A DNA stretch of 64,000 nt from Forficula auricularia (taxonomy: Eukaryota; Arthropoda; Insecta; Dermaptera; Forficulidae): positions 1,288,079-1,352,078 of the forward strand of contig JALMQS010000137.1 in NCBI GenBank assembly GCA_024734495.1, in the 5' to 3' direction. Of the stretch, positions 8,793 to 20,100 are shown in pieces. Both the position numbers and the translations under genes were made by a program. Under the pieces are notes generated by a model that was given only the letters and a program-made list of their open reading frames with translations, ran no database searches and had not been told where the DNA came from. Within the stretch, counting starts at the first letter, position 1; each line of letters begins with the position of its first letter.

Positions 8793-11700
8793 ATGGAAGG
8801 AATAGATTCACTATCTAGCTCACAAAAAGAGATTTTAATGGATGAAGTTAAACAACAAATTGCGATAGCTAATGCAAATGAATTATTATCGGTAACATAT
8901 AAGATGAATTACACTGAAAATAATTTTATTAAAAGATAAAATTTGTCATGAACTATTTTTAATTTAAAATTTTTTTTTAGAAAATGACCGATAAATGTTT
9001 CAAAAAGTGTATTGAAAAGCCGGGCACATCACTAGATGGAACTCAACAAGTAAATCATATAAATTAAGAACTATAATTTTGGTTAATTTACTGAGAACAC
9101 TTCCTTCAGGTCCTACCCCAAAACTGCAATGTGTTTAGTTGTTTTAAATTGTAAATTTTATCTGTTGAACTTGTTCAGTTCAATTCCGTTATGTAATCAG
9201 TTTGGGCCGGGGACACTGGCGAGTCCCTGTAATCCAGCATCTTGAAGGCCAGACTTGGGGCCAGTTATATGTCGGTTGGTAAACTCTTTTAAACGTTGGC
9301 AAAGGGTAAAACACAGAATTCACCTAGTGCCCGGTGGGATGGCCAATCAGATGAAAGCGTCTGTCATCTTCATCTGATTGGCCATCCCACCGGGCACAAG
9401 GTGAATTCTAAGGTTTTGCCCTTTGTCAACGTTTAAAATGAGTTTACCAACCGACATACAACTGGCCCTAAAAAATCTTAGAGAGGTTAACTGGCCAGAG
9501 GTCGGGAACCATGCACTGTCTATCCTCCTGATTAACCTCGAAATACAGAGCAGCACAAATCGGGTCACCAGGGTTGGCCAAATTATTGTATTCAATTCAG
9601 TTGATATAGGTTCATATGGACGGCTTCAGAATAAAAAAAATGAATATAACAGCCCGCCCCTCGACCCCACCAAACTATAACCCGACCCGAACTTAATACA
9701 TATAAACTAGTATCGTCGCATTTCGAAATCAAACTGTCGGGCTCAGAAAACTGATGCCATAAATAATTTTCGAGATTTCCGATTAATTTAGGACTATTAT
9801 TAAATTTTTAATAAATACAGTGGAACCTCGAGATACGAGTTTAATTCGTTCCATCCAATGCTCGTATAGCGAATTTCTCGTATCTACAAACAAATTTCCA
9901 CCAAAAAGGTGCATCCCGTAAAGGCCTGGGTCGGCCCCTCCATCGTGAAAAGAAGAACAAGGGTTTTTATGGGCTGAGTAGGGGTCGAAGGTATCTGTGG
10001 ATACGGGTTTTAAACAGCTGAACGTTATAAGTCGCTGGGAAGACGGTGGCTGGGAGCGAGTTCCAGTCTCTGGAGGTCATAGGAATAAAAGAGTTGGCGA
10101 AAACGCTTCTTCGATTTTTATCCAATTTGACAGCGAAGGGGTGCTGAGCTTTCGAAAACCGCGTGTTTCTCCTAAAGAGGGCTTTAGGGGGGATAATTGA
10201 TTTCAGCTCGACTGAACAGACACCATGATAGTATCTGTAGTACAGGGAAAGGGCAGAAACGGTTCTTCAGTCAGCTAGGGAGTCGAGTGAATTAGTAGGG
10301 CCGGGTCTCCTATTAGTTTAATTGCTCGCTTCTGAATTGCATCCAAGGCAAGAGGATGCTTGGAGGCCCCTCTCCACAGATGAAAGCCATATTCGAGACA
10401 GGGATGAATTTGAGCCTTATACAGTGCAAGAAGTTGACTGGGAGTATAATAACGTCTAAATAAATACCTAAATAGGAGACCAAGCTTGCGCGCTACAGCT
10501 TTAGCATTGGTTGAGATATGGTCATTCCAAGAAAGGTCAGACCCTAGTGTGACGTCTAGCATTGAAATTTTATCCCTGAATTCCAGTGAGTTTGAATCGA
10601 ATGATATGTCTGGGAGGTTTCTATCGACGCGCCTAGAAATAAGGCAACACTGAGTTTTCATTGCATTGAAATTAACTAAGTTTTGGGATCCCCAGTTTTT
10701 AAGTTTGCATAAGTCTAAATTAATTGAGGAGGCGATGTCTGCATTTCGTTCCGCACCCCCAAAAATATCAACATAAAAATTAATATTTATTCGAGCCCCG
10801 GCTGATCCTTTTGTCTGTAATAAAATTAGTCATGTCTTCGTTCCCTAAATTTAAATTTGATAAAAATTAATTTTCCTAATAAATAACACTGGAAATAATA
10901 TAACTGTAGTTTACCTTTATGAAGAGTCCTGACTGGCGATAGGGATGTGGAGAAGACGAAACGGGTTACTGTGGGGAAGGAGAGTCCCCCCTCTGATTTA
11001 GGAAGGCTCTCTCTTGGGAATTGTTCCCCACTGGAAGCAGGTTTTGGGTCAGAATTACTTGGTTGCTTTACCAAAAACTTATCTAATAACACTTGCTTCT
11101 GTCTCCTTTTTAAGATGCCTCTAAAATGCGACACTACATTGTCATATCACAAGTCCATGGTGCGCCCACACACTGCTTTATCAGGGTGATTTTCTTTAAA
11201 GACAGTTTTCTCACTTTGCCAACATTAATTTTACTGGAAGAAAGGGCCTAATCTCCTGTTCTCTCCTCCCCTAACGAAAGCTCTTCTACCACCTCTTGCT
11301 GCTTCTCCTTTTGAAGTTCTTTCAGTTCTTCACTATGCTCCTCCACTAACTCATCCAGATCAGCAGCATCCACATCCATACTTTTCCCAAGAGATAGAAT
11401 TTCTTCGACTAGCTGCACTTGAGGATCGAAACCTAAGGCTCATTGCTCTTTACTCGAGTCAATGCTCTTATTTAAAGACGAATTTTTCGCTCATACTTTC
11501 CTCGTATCTCGAATTTCTCATATATATAGAGGTGCTCGTGTCTCGAGGTTCCACTGTATTCGATTACAAGATTCCACTCAGAAAAATAAAAGCATCCAGT
11601 CTTAAAAAATATCAAGCCCAAACTCCCCTCGTAAAAAGTACTTTAAACTCTCGTTTATCAGCAGGCGGATTATCGCTTTGCGGCTAATCCGTAGTCTTCC

Positions 11701-13018
11701 TGCATGAGTCATCTCTTTTCAGAACACCCCTACTCCGTCTTTTCCTTTTGCCATTTCAAAATGGTGTTGAAAAAACATCAATCTCAAGTGAAGAAGAGGT
11801 GTTTTACAGTGAAACAACAAAAACTGTTGACGGATTATTTTGTGCAAAAGTAAACTTGAAAAACTATGTAACTATGTGCACACATACATATGTTTAACTT
11901 GTAAAATAATAAATTTTTAAACTTGCTTCTACTGTGAAAAAACATTTTTCAAAAGCATTCTTGTGTTTATTTGTGTCCTTTTTTGACTATTTTTCGGGTT
12001 ATCCGTGGTTGCTGCGCCACCCAATTCTGCGGATAAACGAGAGTTTACTGTATTTGAAATGATTCTTATCATGACGAGATAAAATCAATAATCCCACTAA
12101 AGTCTAATTTGCTCGAAAATCACGATTTTCAAACATTAAACACCGCTTCGAGACAAAATTAGATGCTAGCATTTGTTAACTCGTTTATCTCTATCACTTA
12201 AAAGAGACTGTAACTCTCTTACCGCATCAGAATTTCAGGCGACATATTATGGGCCGGTTGTTAAAGTCTTTGTAAAAGTTGACAAAAAGTAAAACCTTAG
12301 AATTCACCTTGTGCCAGGCTGGATGGCCAATCAGATGACACACACACTTTCATCTGATTGGCCATCCCGCCGGGCACAAGGTGAATTCTAAGGTTTTATT
12401 TTCTTTGTCAACTTTTACAAAGACTTTAACAACCGACATGCAACATGTCCTAAAACATTCACTCTTTTAAGATCGGCATTCGAATGCAATTTCTTTCTTT
12501 TTAAGTTTAAATTATACTTATATTTTTTTTTATTAATCCCTGGTTTTAATGAAATTTTGCATTGTAATAGCAAATACCTCTGTGCAAAATTTAAATAAAA
12601 TCGGCTTGGTAGAAAGAAATAGGTCAAAATAAAAATTCGATTACAAAATTCTACTCCAACAGAGAAAAACACAAGTAAATAAAAGAATGTAATTACTTTT
12701 TTCTTGACTGAACATAATTATAATTAATAACTTCATCATATCCGCTCAATTTAATCAATGTCTTATGGCCATTTCATTAAGTTATTTTAACAAATGTACC
12801 TAACACTTTGCTATTTTGCGTTGCTCCATGGGAAGACCAACGAAATTAACGTTCTCCGTGAATTAACCCAATTAAGCACTGTAATTGATTTCTTATAATA
12901 ATATTTATTCCTTTTGCAGAAATGTGTAGCAATGTGTATGGACAGATATATGGACGCATGGAATATTGTTTCCAGGGCGTATCTGAATAGGATTCAAAGG
13001 GAACGACAAAGAATGTGA
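8793..13018 (+). CDS. TIMM13: Mitochondrial import inner membrane translocase subunit Tim13
   Basis: Three exons with phase-0 junctions (8793-8891, 8981-9049, 12920-13018) encode 88 aa, near the ~95 aa usual for Tim13. Tim13 pairs with Tim8 in the mitochondrial intermembrane space to chaperone hydrophobic precursors. The twin CX3C motifs are present: C39/C43 (CFKKC) and C58/C62 (CVAMC). The [15 protein letters not shown] block is almost diagnostic for Tim13 and separates it from Tim8, Tim9 and Tim10. Exon 1 is the N-terminal helix ([13 protein letters not shown]). Intron 1 is 89 bp. Intron 2 is 3.87 kb and holds a Harbinger MITE, a Tigger element with a nested LINE, and a pogo MITE. An AATAAA at about 13252 may be the polyadenylation signal. 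Confidence 0.92.
9258..9468. mobile_element. PIF/Harbinger-like palindromic MITE (copy 2)
   Basis: A near-perfect hairpin. The two arms share GATGGCCAATCAGATGAA (or its complement) near the centre and end in GGGCCAGTTATATGTCGG and CCGACATACAACTGGCCC. It belongs to the same family as 6589-6768 and 12251-12450. Confidence 0.75.
9903..10780 (-). mobile_element. LINE B fragment (non-LTR retrotransposon)
   Basis: The 3' terminus (at 9903 on this strand, containing GGTGCATCCC and GGCCTGGGT) matches the LINE B 3' end at 33540-33640. The frame at 10275-10661 encodes the region downstream of the reverse transcriptase, with [16 protein letters not shown] and [20 protein letters not shown] blocks typical of CR1/Jockey-superfamily RTs. 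It is 5'-truncated and frame-broken. Confidence 0.78.
10826..11460 (-). pseudogene. Tigger transposase C-terminal remnant
   Basis: Minus-strand reading gives an acidic segment with [23 protein letters not shown] spacing (about 11300-11420). After frame breaks comes a segment with LLDKFLVKQ (about 11040-11085). Both resemble the C-terminal tail of TIGD1/Tigger transposases. The DDE core is missing, replaced or displaced by the LINE insertion. Not functional. Confidence 0.65.
11641..12050. mobile_element. pogo-like MITE
   Basis: The ends CTTTAAACTCTCGTTTATC and, as reverse complement, CAGTAAACTCTCGTTTATCC are each next to TA. The interior is about 370 bp and non-coding. The terminal sequence is of the pogo/Tigger type but differs from the element at 9818. 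Confidence 0.7.
12251..12450. mobile_element. PIF/Harbinger-like palindromic MITE (copy 3)
   Basis: A 200 bp hairpin sharing CATCTGATTGGCCATCCC and TTGTCAACTTTTACAAAGAC with the copies at 6589 and 9258. The ends are GGGCCGGTTG and its inverted equivalent. Confidence 0.72.
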
Positions 13019-13639
13019 ATTAAGTAATTATTTAGGTAGTGAAAGTGTTTTTAGATCAAGTGCTAAATACCAAGTTTTTATTGAAAAACTCAATTAACAA
13101 ATTCCATTTCATGTTTATTTTTAATAATTGTGAATCTAATTAAACACACAAGATAGTTTATTAAAACTACTATACCTCTATATATTTTTTTTTAATTGTT
13201 GCAAATATTCTAGATATGGTTTTTGTCATTTTTAAAAAAAACTTGTATAAAAATAAAATATAAAATTATAATGAAAAAAAATACTTTTTAATATCAATTC
13301 TCGCATAAAATACTATTTTTATTTTACCCCTCTGAAATATTAAAACAAATAATAAATACATATAATTTGTATATTTTTTGACAAGTCAACACATTCATAA
13401 TACTATGGAATTAACAATAATATCAATATTCAAACCATCATGTTCTCTTGGAGAACTTTTTCAATTATTAAATTAATTTAACAAATTACACTAGAATATT
13501 ATTACATTTATCAAATGCACATAATTTAAATTAAATTATTCAATTTAAATTGAAAGTTTTTGTGCCGAGAGTAGCAGATTGTTTTTATTGAAGGAGACAA
13601 TAAAAGAGTGTTTTCTGCTGGAATTATACATTTTATTTA

Positions 13640-13690
13640 TTTCGAGACTCTAGTTTCGAGGGCTTTGCCCTCTTCATCAGTCTATTTATG
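13640..13690 (-). ncRNA. Hammerhead-ribozyme-like motif (alpha-2, left arm)
   Basis: Minus-strand reading gives CTGATGA (13674-13680), a perfect 6-bp stem II (GAGGGC, loop AAA, GCCCTC), GAAA (13654-13657), CTAGAG and then TC for the cleavage step. Stem I begins with a GA/TC clamp. One unpaired A lies between CTGATGA and stem II. This is a structural inference. Activity is untested. Confidence 0.68.
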
Positions 13691-13717
13691 ATCATAAATT
13701 AATTCCTGTGAATCCAT

Positions 13718-13770
13718 TGTAATAGACTGATGAAGAGGGCAAAGCCCTCGAAACTAAAGTCTCGTTATAA
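13718..13770 (+). ncRNA. Hammerhead-ribozyme-like motif (alpha-2, right arm)
   Basis: CTGATGA at 13727-13733, stem II GAGGGC/GCCCTC with an AAA loop, GAAA at 13750-13753, then CTAAAGTC with predicted cleavage after 13761. This is the mirror copy of the motif at 13640-13690. The paired stem II arms are identical in both copies. Confidence 0.7.
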
Positions 13771-14125
13771 ATAAATAAAATTTATAATTCCAGCAGAAGA
13801 CACTCTTTTATTGTCTCCTTCAATTATACAATTTGTTAATTAGAAAAAGGGAAAATACAGAATATAATCTCATGTGATAGTTTACTTGATTTAAAGAATA
13901 TTAGTTTTAATTTATAATTGTTGTGAATTATCATCCTATTAGTTAGTGGAAAAATGACTTCATATTGCTTTTGATTAGTTTTTATAAAAAATAATTTAAT
14001 GGTGATATTATTAGAGTTCATTAAGGCACTCTTGATTATAGGTCTCAGTCATAATAGATTGACTAGAAAGAGATTTAATTTTAAGAAAGGTCAATATCTA
14101 AAATGAATCGAAACGAATCGAGTTG

Positions 14126-17100
14126 TCAAATACTCTCGCTATAATCCCCGCGAGGGCCTGCAGCCGCAGTCGATATAGTGGCAGAAACTGTTAGATCATC
14201 CACCTAGAAAATATAATTACTAGTTTTAATTATAAATAGAAAATTTTCAAAAACATTAAAAATATTTTTAAAAATCTGAATGATTAGAGCAAACGGATAT
14301 GACAGCATGTAAATAGTTAACAAAATTAATTAAATATGTAAATAAAATAAAATTTTAATTATTTGTTTAATTAAAAGTGTTGTTTGGTTCTTCGGTTCGA
14401 ACTGGGCATACCCCAACAAAAAAACTGAGCCGAACTGGATCTAACTAAACTGAACGGATATATATAAAAAAAAAAAAAAAAACTCCTTATATTGGGCGGC
14501 AGCCTAGCGAATAGGTCTGCTCTTATTCTTCAGGTGTCCCTATATTTTATTTGGTAAGTAATTTCATTAAATTTAGAATTTATGCGAATGTTTTTAAATT
14601 TTTGGTTTGCCATTAAGGTAGTTGGGTTTTCTTTGGAATTTTTTAAAATTTAAACATTATTATTTAAATACATCGATTGATGGCAAAACGAAATTTATGA
14701 ACAATATAGTTCCGGAGATATTAAATTCCAAAGATAGAGTTTTTTAGACTCTTATACATTGCACTATACGGAATATCGGAAAGTTTACATACATATTTAA
14801 TTATAATTAAAAAACTCTTCTTACCATTGTTATAAAAAACTAAACCAACATTAAACAATAACTAATACATTTTTTAAGATAATTTTAATTCATAGTTGTA
14901 ACACAGTTTCTGAGATGATAATTAATAAATAATGAAAAATTTACACTAAAAACAAGCTGGCATCAATGCATTTATTTAACCTAAAAAGTGGGTTAACTTT
15001 AGTACTTGTTTTGACGTTTTTTTCGCTTCAGCCATTGTTGCAACAGCTTTCAATCGCTTATTAAGAAGTTTTTGTTTTATAAATCTTCCTTTATAATGTA
15101 CTTTATCTGACATTTCTATGATAAAAATATTCAAGCTCAGACAGTGTTGCCAGATTTGTCAAACGAGCACGGGATTGGCTAGTAGTGGTACATAAACAGC
15201 AAAAAGTTTTGGGCTTATGAATTATGAATCCTTATTGTGTTCTATATACTCTAGGATTAACTTTTTGCTAGTATTGTCTCGAAACAATTACCTTAAGCAC
15301 TGATCAAGAAGACAAGAGGTGGTTCCAAACTTCCTTCATTTACTCTAAAGGAGGGAATAACCCCCGAAACATCGGTTTTTAAAAGATTGAAAATGACATT
15401 CGGCTAAATTATTTTATTCGGAATTTGTTTTCATTATTCTTGGTCTGGTTTTCTATCAAATCTCGATTAAGATCTCCCATTCAGACTCCAAGAAAATACT
15501 TCGAATCTGATTAATTAATCAACAAAAAGTGGACGGGTTGCTAATTTTGGCTTTACTCTTGAACGATCTACTCTATAGGTACTTGTTTAGGTGAGATTTT
15601 ACGTATTTTGGGTGTATAGCTAAACATCAATATAAATTTCTTTAAAAAGTTGGTAAAGGAGCGGAAGTTAACCATGCAGTTTTCTATTTCTTGGGTATAT
15701 TCACAATCCAAACTTTGTATGCCCTACGTTAGTCAACAGCTTATAATAAAGTATTCTTCATAATTTTTAGAGTCTGGTGTTGGGGCGAGGTGAAACATAT
15801 TTTATTTTAATAAAAAAAGTAAAAATATTTTTTTTGGGGGAAATTATTATTTACTATGAGTTATTCACTAGGTCGCTTGTTTCACGTGTAAGAAATAAAG
15901 GAGATAGAGTTTTCTCAATATATATATTTCGGACTATCAAGCCATCATCAGGAGATACAGAAAATAACTAACTTAACTTTAGAATGCCATAGTATATGTG
16001 TACACAACATGTACACTTCTTTCACTTGTAAATATATGTGTCCCTTCTGTACACATATATACTATGGCATTCTAAAGTTATTTTCCTGGGAAAATTTTTC
16101 AGAGGGGTGGTTTCCCATTACCTTCTCCTGGATTTAATGAATCACCTTGTATTTTTGACAAAGATGAAAATTGTTTTTACCAAGGCGAGATTCGATCCGA
16201 AGTCAAGCGCCTTAGCCACTACTCTAGTCTACGGCGCCTCACTAAATTCATATAATGTATTACATACTGATATTTAAGTACTGACAAAGTATCAAAGCTC
16301 ACAGCGAGTGCAAGCCAAGTTCGAGCACTGGCCCCACGCACGCTAATTACACATTTTACAGCCATACAGATCAGAACCTATTTGGGATACAGAGCTGCAA
16401 TAATTTATATCTAATTATCTAATCATCCTCGTGAAGAGTATCAAATTTCAATAATATAACATTAATAGATTCTGAGATATGGTCCTGAAAAAATAGTTAA
16501 TTTTTGCACTGACTGACTCTGGCATGTCATCTAAACCACTGCTTCTTAAAGTAGTGGGCCGCGTCCCCTAGGAGGGTCATGGATTACTTGCGGAGGGGCC
16601 GCGAAGAGTCGCAAATGTAACAAATAATTTATTATTGTTAAATAAGTTTAAATACCTGGATTAAACCTAAATAAAAAAATACTTGGATTATTAAGTTATA
16701 AAGTTTGCTATATCATACAGAAATAAGATGGCTTTCGCGGGGGATTTGTGCACACATTCAATAATCACAACATAATAAACGTGTTTATTTTTTTCACGCT
16801 TTTACTGTTAACCTTAGTAAATCCATGCATTGACTAGTAAGTGGATGCATATACGAAATTCAAAATTATAAATAGTTTTTTAACCAATCTGAATTTAAAA
16901 AAAATAGGGGGGCCGTGAGATATTGACTTGGGTTCCAAGGGGACCGCGACTTCAAATAGTTTAAGAAGCACTTCGAGCACTGGCCTACTACCCTCAATTT
17001 AAAAACACATCAAAAATTAAAATTCAGTTACTTCGAATCATTCATTCTAACACCATGAAATTTGTCATGTGGTAGAGTTTAGGACACAAATAAAAAAAAA

Positions 17101-20100
17101 TTCAAAAATTAAGTCTTTTCTCTTTCAACCCCTAAAATTAAAAGATGAAGACTGTAAGGTAAATTTGCATCTATTAAATATGAAATGACCTACGAATGCT
17201 AAACGAATAGAAATAAAAAGAAATTTTTCTACCCTCAATTTAAAATAACATCAAAAATTAAAATTTACACATTGTATTATCAAATTTAAAATATACAGAT
17301 GTATACAAATTGTTAGATAATATGATCTTACTGCAGTGCTTAAACTAAGAAGATCATCGACATATTCAATTTCTTCTTGAATATCAGATTCTGAATCTTG
17401 CTTTTCACTTTCTTTCGGAGTGTTAACATTATCTTCAAAATCTTCTTCGTATTGTGGTTCTGAGGTTGATTCTAAAAAATATTTGAATTAGAAGAAAATT
17501 GGAAAATCTTGAATATGTAAAATAAATATACTTACCTAAACTTAATTCTACTACAGCTTTCAATTGCCCTAAATTTTCTTTAGATTTTTGATTTATTAGA
17601 GGCGGCAGGTCACTTAAAGATGAAATTGAATTTTCTTTTTTCTTCTCATCTTCTTTCTGGTATTTTTTACTAATATTGAAAAAAATATAATTTTTGTTAT
17701 ACAAGTAGGTATATATACTGCTGGGCAAAAAAAAGTAACACTTCTTAGATTTTTTTTTAATAACTAAAAATGTATTTTTAATGTAGTTGTTTCGCGACAA
17801 TACTAGCAAAAAGTTAATACTAGAGTATATAGAACAGACAATAAGGATTCATAAGCCCAAAACTTTTTGCTGTTTATGTACCGATTCTAGCCAATCCCGT
17901 GCTCGTTTGACAAATCTGGCACCATTGTAAGAGATTGAATATTTTTATATTAAAATGACAGATAAAATACATTTTAAAAGTTAAAAAATTTCTATAAAAA
18001 TCGTTTTGTTATTTTTTAACAAATGTAATCAACGCCTACGTTACACCTTATGAAAATTATAATTTTGAAGAAATCTAGCGCATGCGCGCTTTATACATCT
18101 TTTGCTGGTTAAATAAATGCGCTGTTGCCAAATTGTTTTTAGTGTAAATTTTTTATACATTTTTCATTATTTATTCATTATTATCTCAGAAACTGTGTTG
18201 TAACTATGAATCAAAATTGTCTTAAAATATGTATTGGTTATTGTTTAATGTTGGTTTAGTTTTTTTATAAAAATGGTAAGAAGGGTTTCTTAAATATAAT
18301 TAAATATGTATGTAAATTTTCCGATATCCCGTCTGAAAAACTCTATTTTTGAAATTTAATATCTCCGGAACTATATTGTTCATAAATTTCGTTTTGCCAC
18401 CAATCGATGCAGAAGTATTTAAATAATAATCTGTCTAAATTACAAAAAAATCCTAAGAAAACCCATTTGGCGGAACAACTACCTTAAAGATACAATTCAT
18501 TAGTTTTTTTTAAATCTAAGTGTTACGTTTTTTTGGCCGGCAGTGTATTTAATATGAAAAATATAAATATTATTTTATTTTGTGAAGCTTCCATAGTTTG
18601 ATTAATGAAATTAGAATTTTTTAAAATTTTCTCTTCATTTTTTTTTAAAGGATTTTTCTCTTGAAACGTTTTTCTTGAATAAGAATCATTTTCTTCATCA
18701 ATTGATGTTTCAGGTAAACTGATTTTTTCTTTCGGAACAGAATAATTTTGTTCATTCATATTTTTATTATCTCCTTTAATTTGATCCATAAATTTAGAAC
18801 TTTTGTTTTGATTTGAATCCTTTGCTTGATGATTTGATGAATCATTATCCAAAATAAATGTTTTATCGTTTTCCTATTAAAAAAGAAGAACAATGAATAT
18901 CAAATGGATGGATAGAATTACAAATGAAGAAATACTTGAAAAAATTGAAGAAAGAAGAACTTTGTGGAAGAGAAGAGGTCAAATGATGGGGCACACCTGA
19001 GACACGGGGGATATCTTGGAGGAGGAGGTGGGACAGGGAAGGGGAAGGCCCAGATTAGAATATTTGGACCAAATAATTAGGGATATGGGATGCCAGAGAT
19101 TTAGAGAGGTCAAAGAGCTGGCATGGAACTAGGGATTTCAATCCGGAAAACCGGATCCGGCATCATTAAACGTCTATAGCATAGGTGTCAAACTCGCGGC
19201 TCCCGGGCCGCATGCGGCCCCACTGTCACATGTACAAATCAAGTTCAAGTAGCACTGCATCTTATCAGAAAAATGCTGAAAGGATTGCGAATCTCAGAAG
19301 TGAATTTGAAGCAAGATTTGAAGATTTCAAATGCTTGAATAGCAAATTAACATTATTTTCATCTATTTTTTCAATAAATATAGAATTACTAGTAGTACCT
19401 AATGAAATGCAAATGGAAATAATAGAGATTCAGTGCGGTTCGGATTTAAAAGAAAAATTCAAGGAAGTTGGCGTGCCCGAAATTTGCGGATATTTACCAG
19501 TAAAATTTGAAAATACTAGAAACTTAGCATATGAGATTATCTCCATGTTTGGAAGTACATACAGGTGCGAGCAGTTATTTACGTTTGTGAATGGCAATAA
19601 GTCTCCACTCAGATCACGAATTAGTTACAATCACCTCGGGTCTGTGTTAAAAATTATAACGGCAAATAGTATTTCTCCAGAAATAGAAAAACTTGTGGCA
19701 CAGAAAAGAAATCAAGTATCAGGAAAGAAACAGTAAATTAGTATTGTAGTAGTATTGTATTGTTTGTTTATATTTTATAATTATGCCTTATTTGTTCTCT
19801 AGACGTTAATATATTTAAATTTAATACGTTACATGTTTTTATTTTTTATTGTTATTATTATTAATTCTATTATATTTAAAACATAACTAGATTTCTACGA
19901 ACCCTAAAAGTTTCTTTGTGGCCCTCTTAACCTTCACACTTTTTATTTTGGCACAAGTCACAAATTGAGTTTGACACCTAGATCTACAGTATCCGTTAAA
20001 TTAAAAAAAATACATACACACCGATTTCTAGGAAAAAACTCGCGTTGTTGCATAAAAAGGTATTTAAATCAGTGGAGTGTGCGACTTTTAATTAAAGTAA

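Larger units (their letters stand above)
9818..11556 (-). mobile_element. pogo/Tigger-type DNA transposon
   Basis: TIRs CAGTGGAACCTCGAGATACG (left) and its inverted partner ending GGTTCCACTG (right) are each flanked by TA. Both CAGTGGAACCTCG ends and the coding remnant fit pogo/Tigger. A LINE B copy (about 9903-10780, minus) is inserted inside. Only the transposase C-terminus survives. Confidence 0.8.
13547..13830. mobile_element. Hammerhead inverted-repeat element, family alpha-2
   Basis: Arms of about 100 bp (about 13590-13690 and 13720-13825) are reverse complements and carry AATAAAAGAGTG and CACTCTTTTATT near their outer ends. Each arm contains one intact hammerhead-like core, pointing outward. 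The left terminus (TGCCGAGAGTAGCAG, 13562-13576) is the inverse of the 3' end seen in family-alpha copies. Related core-less fragments are at 49018-49105 and 54985-55135. Confidence 0.75.
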
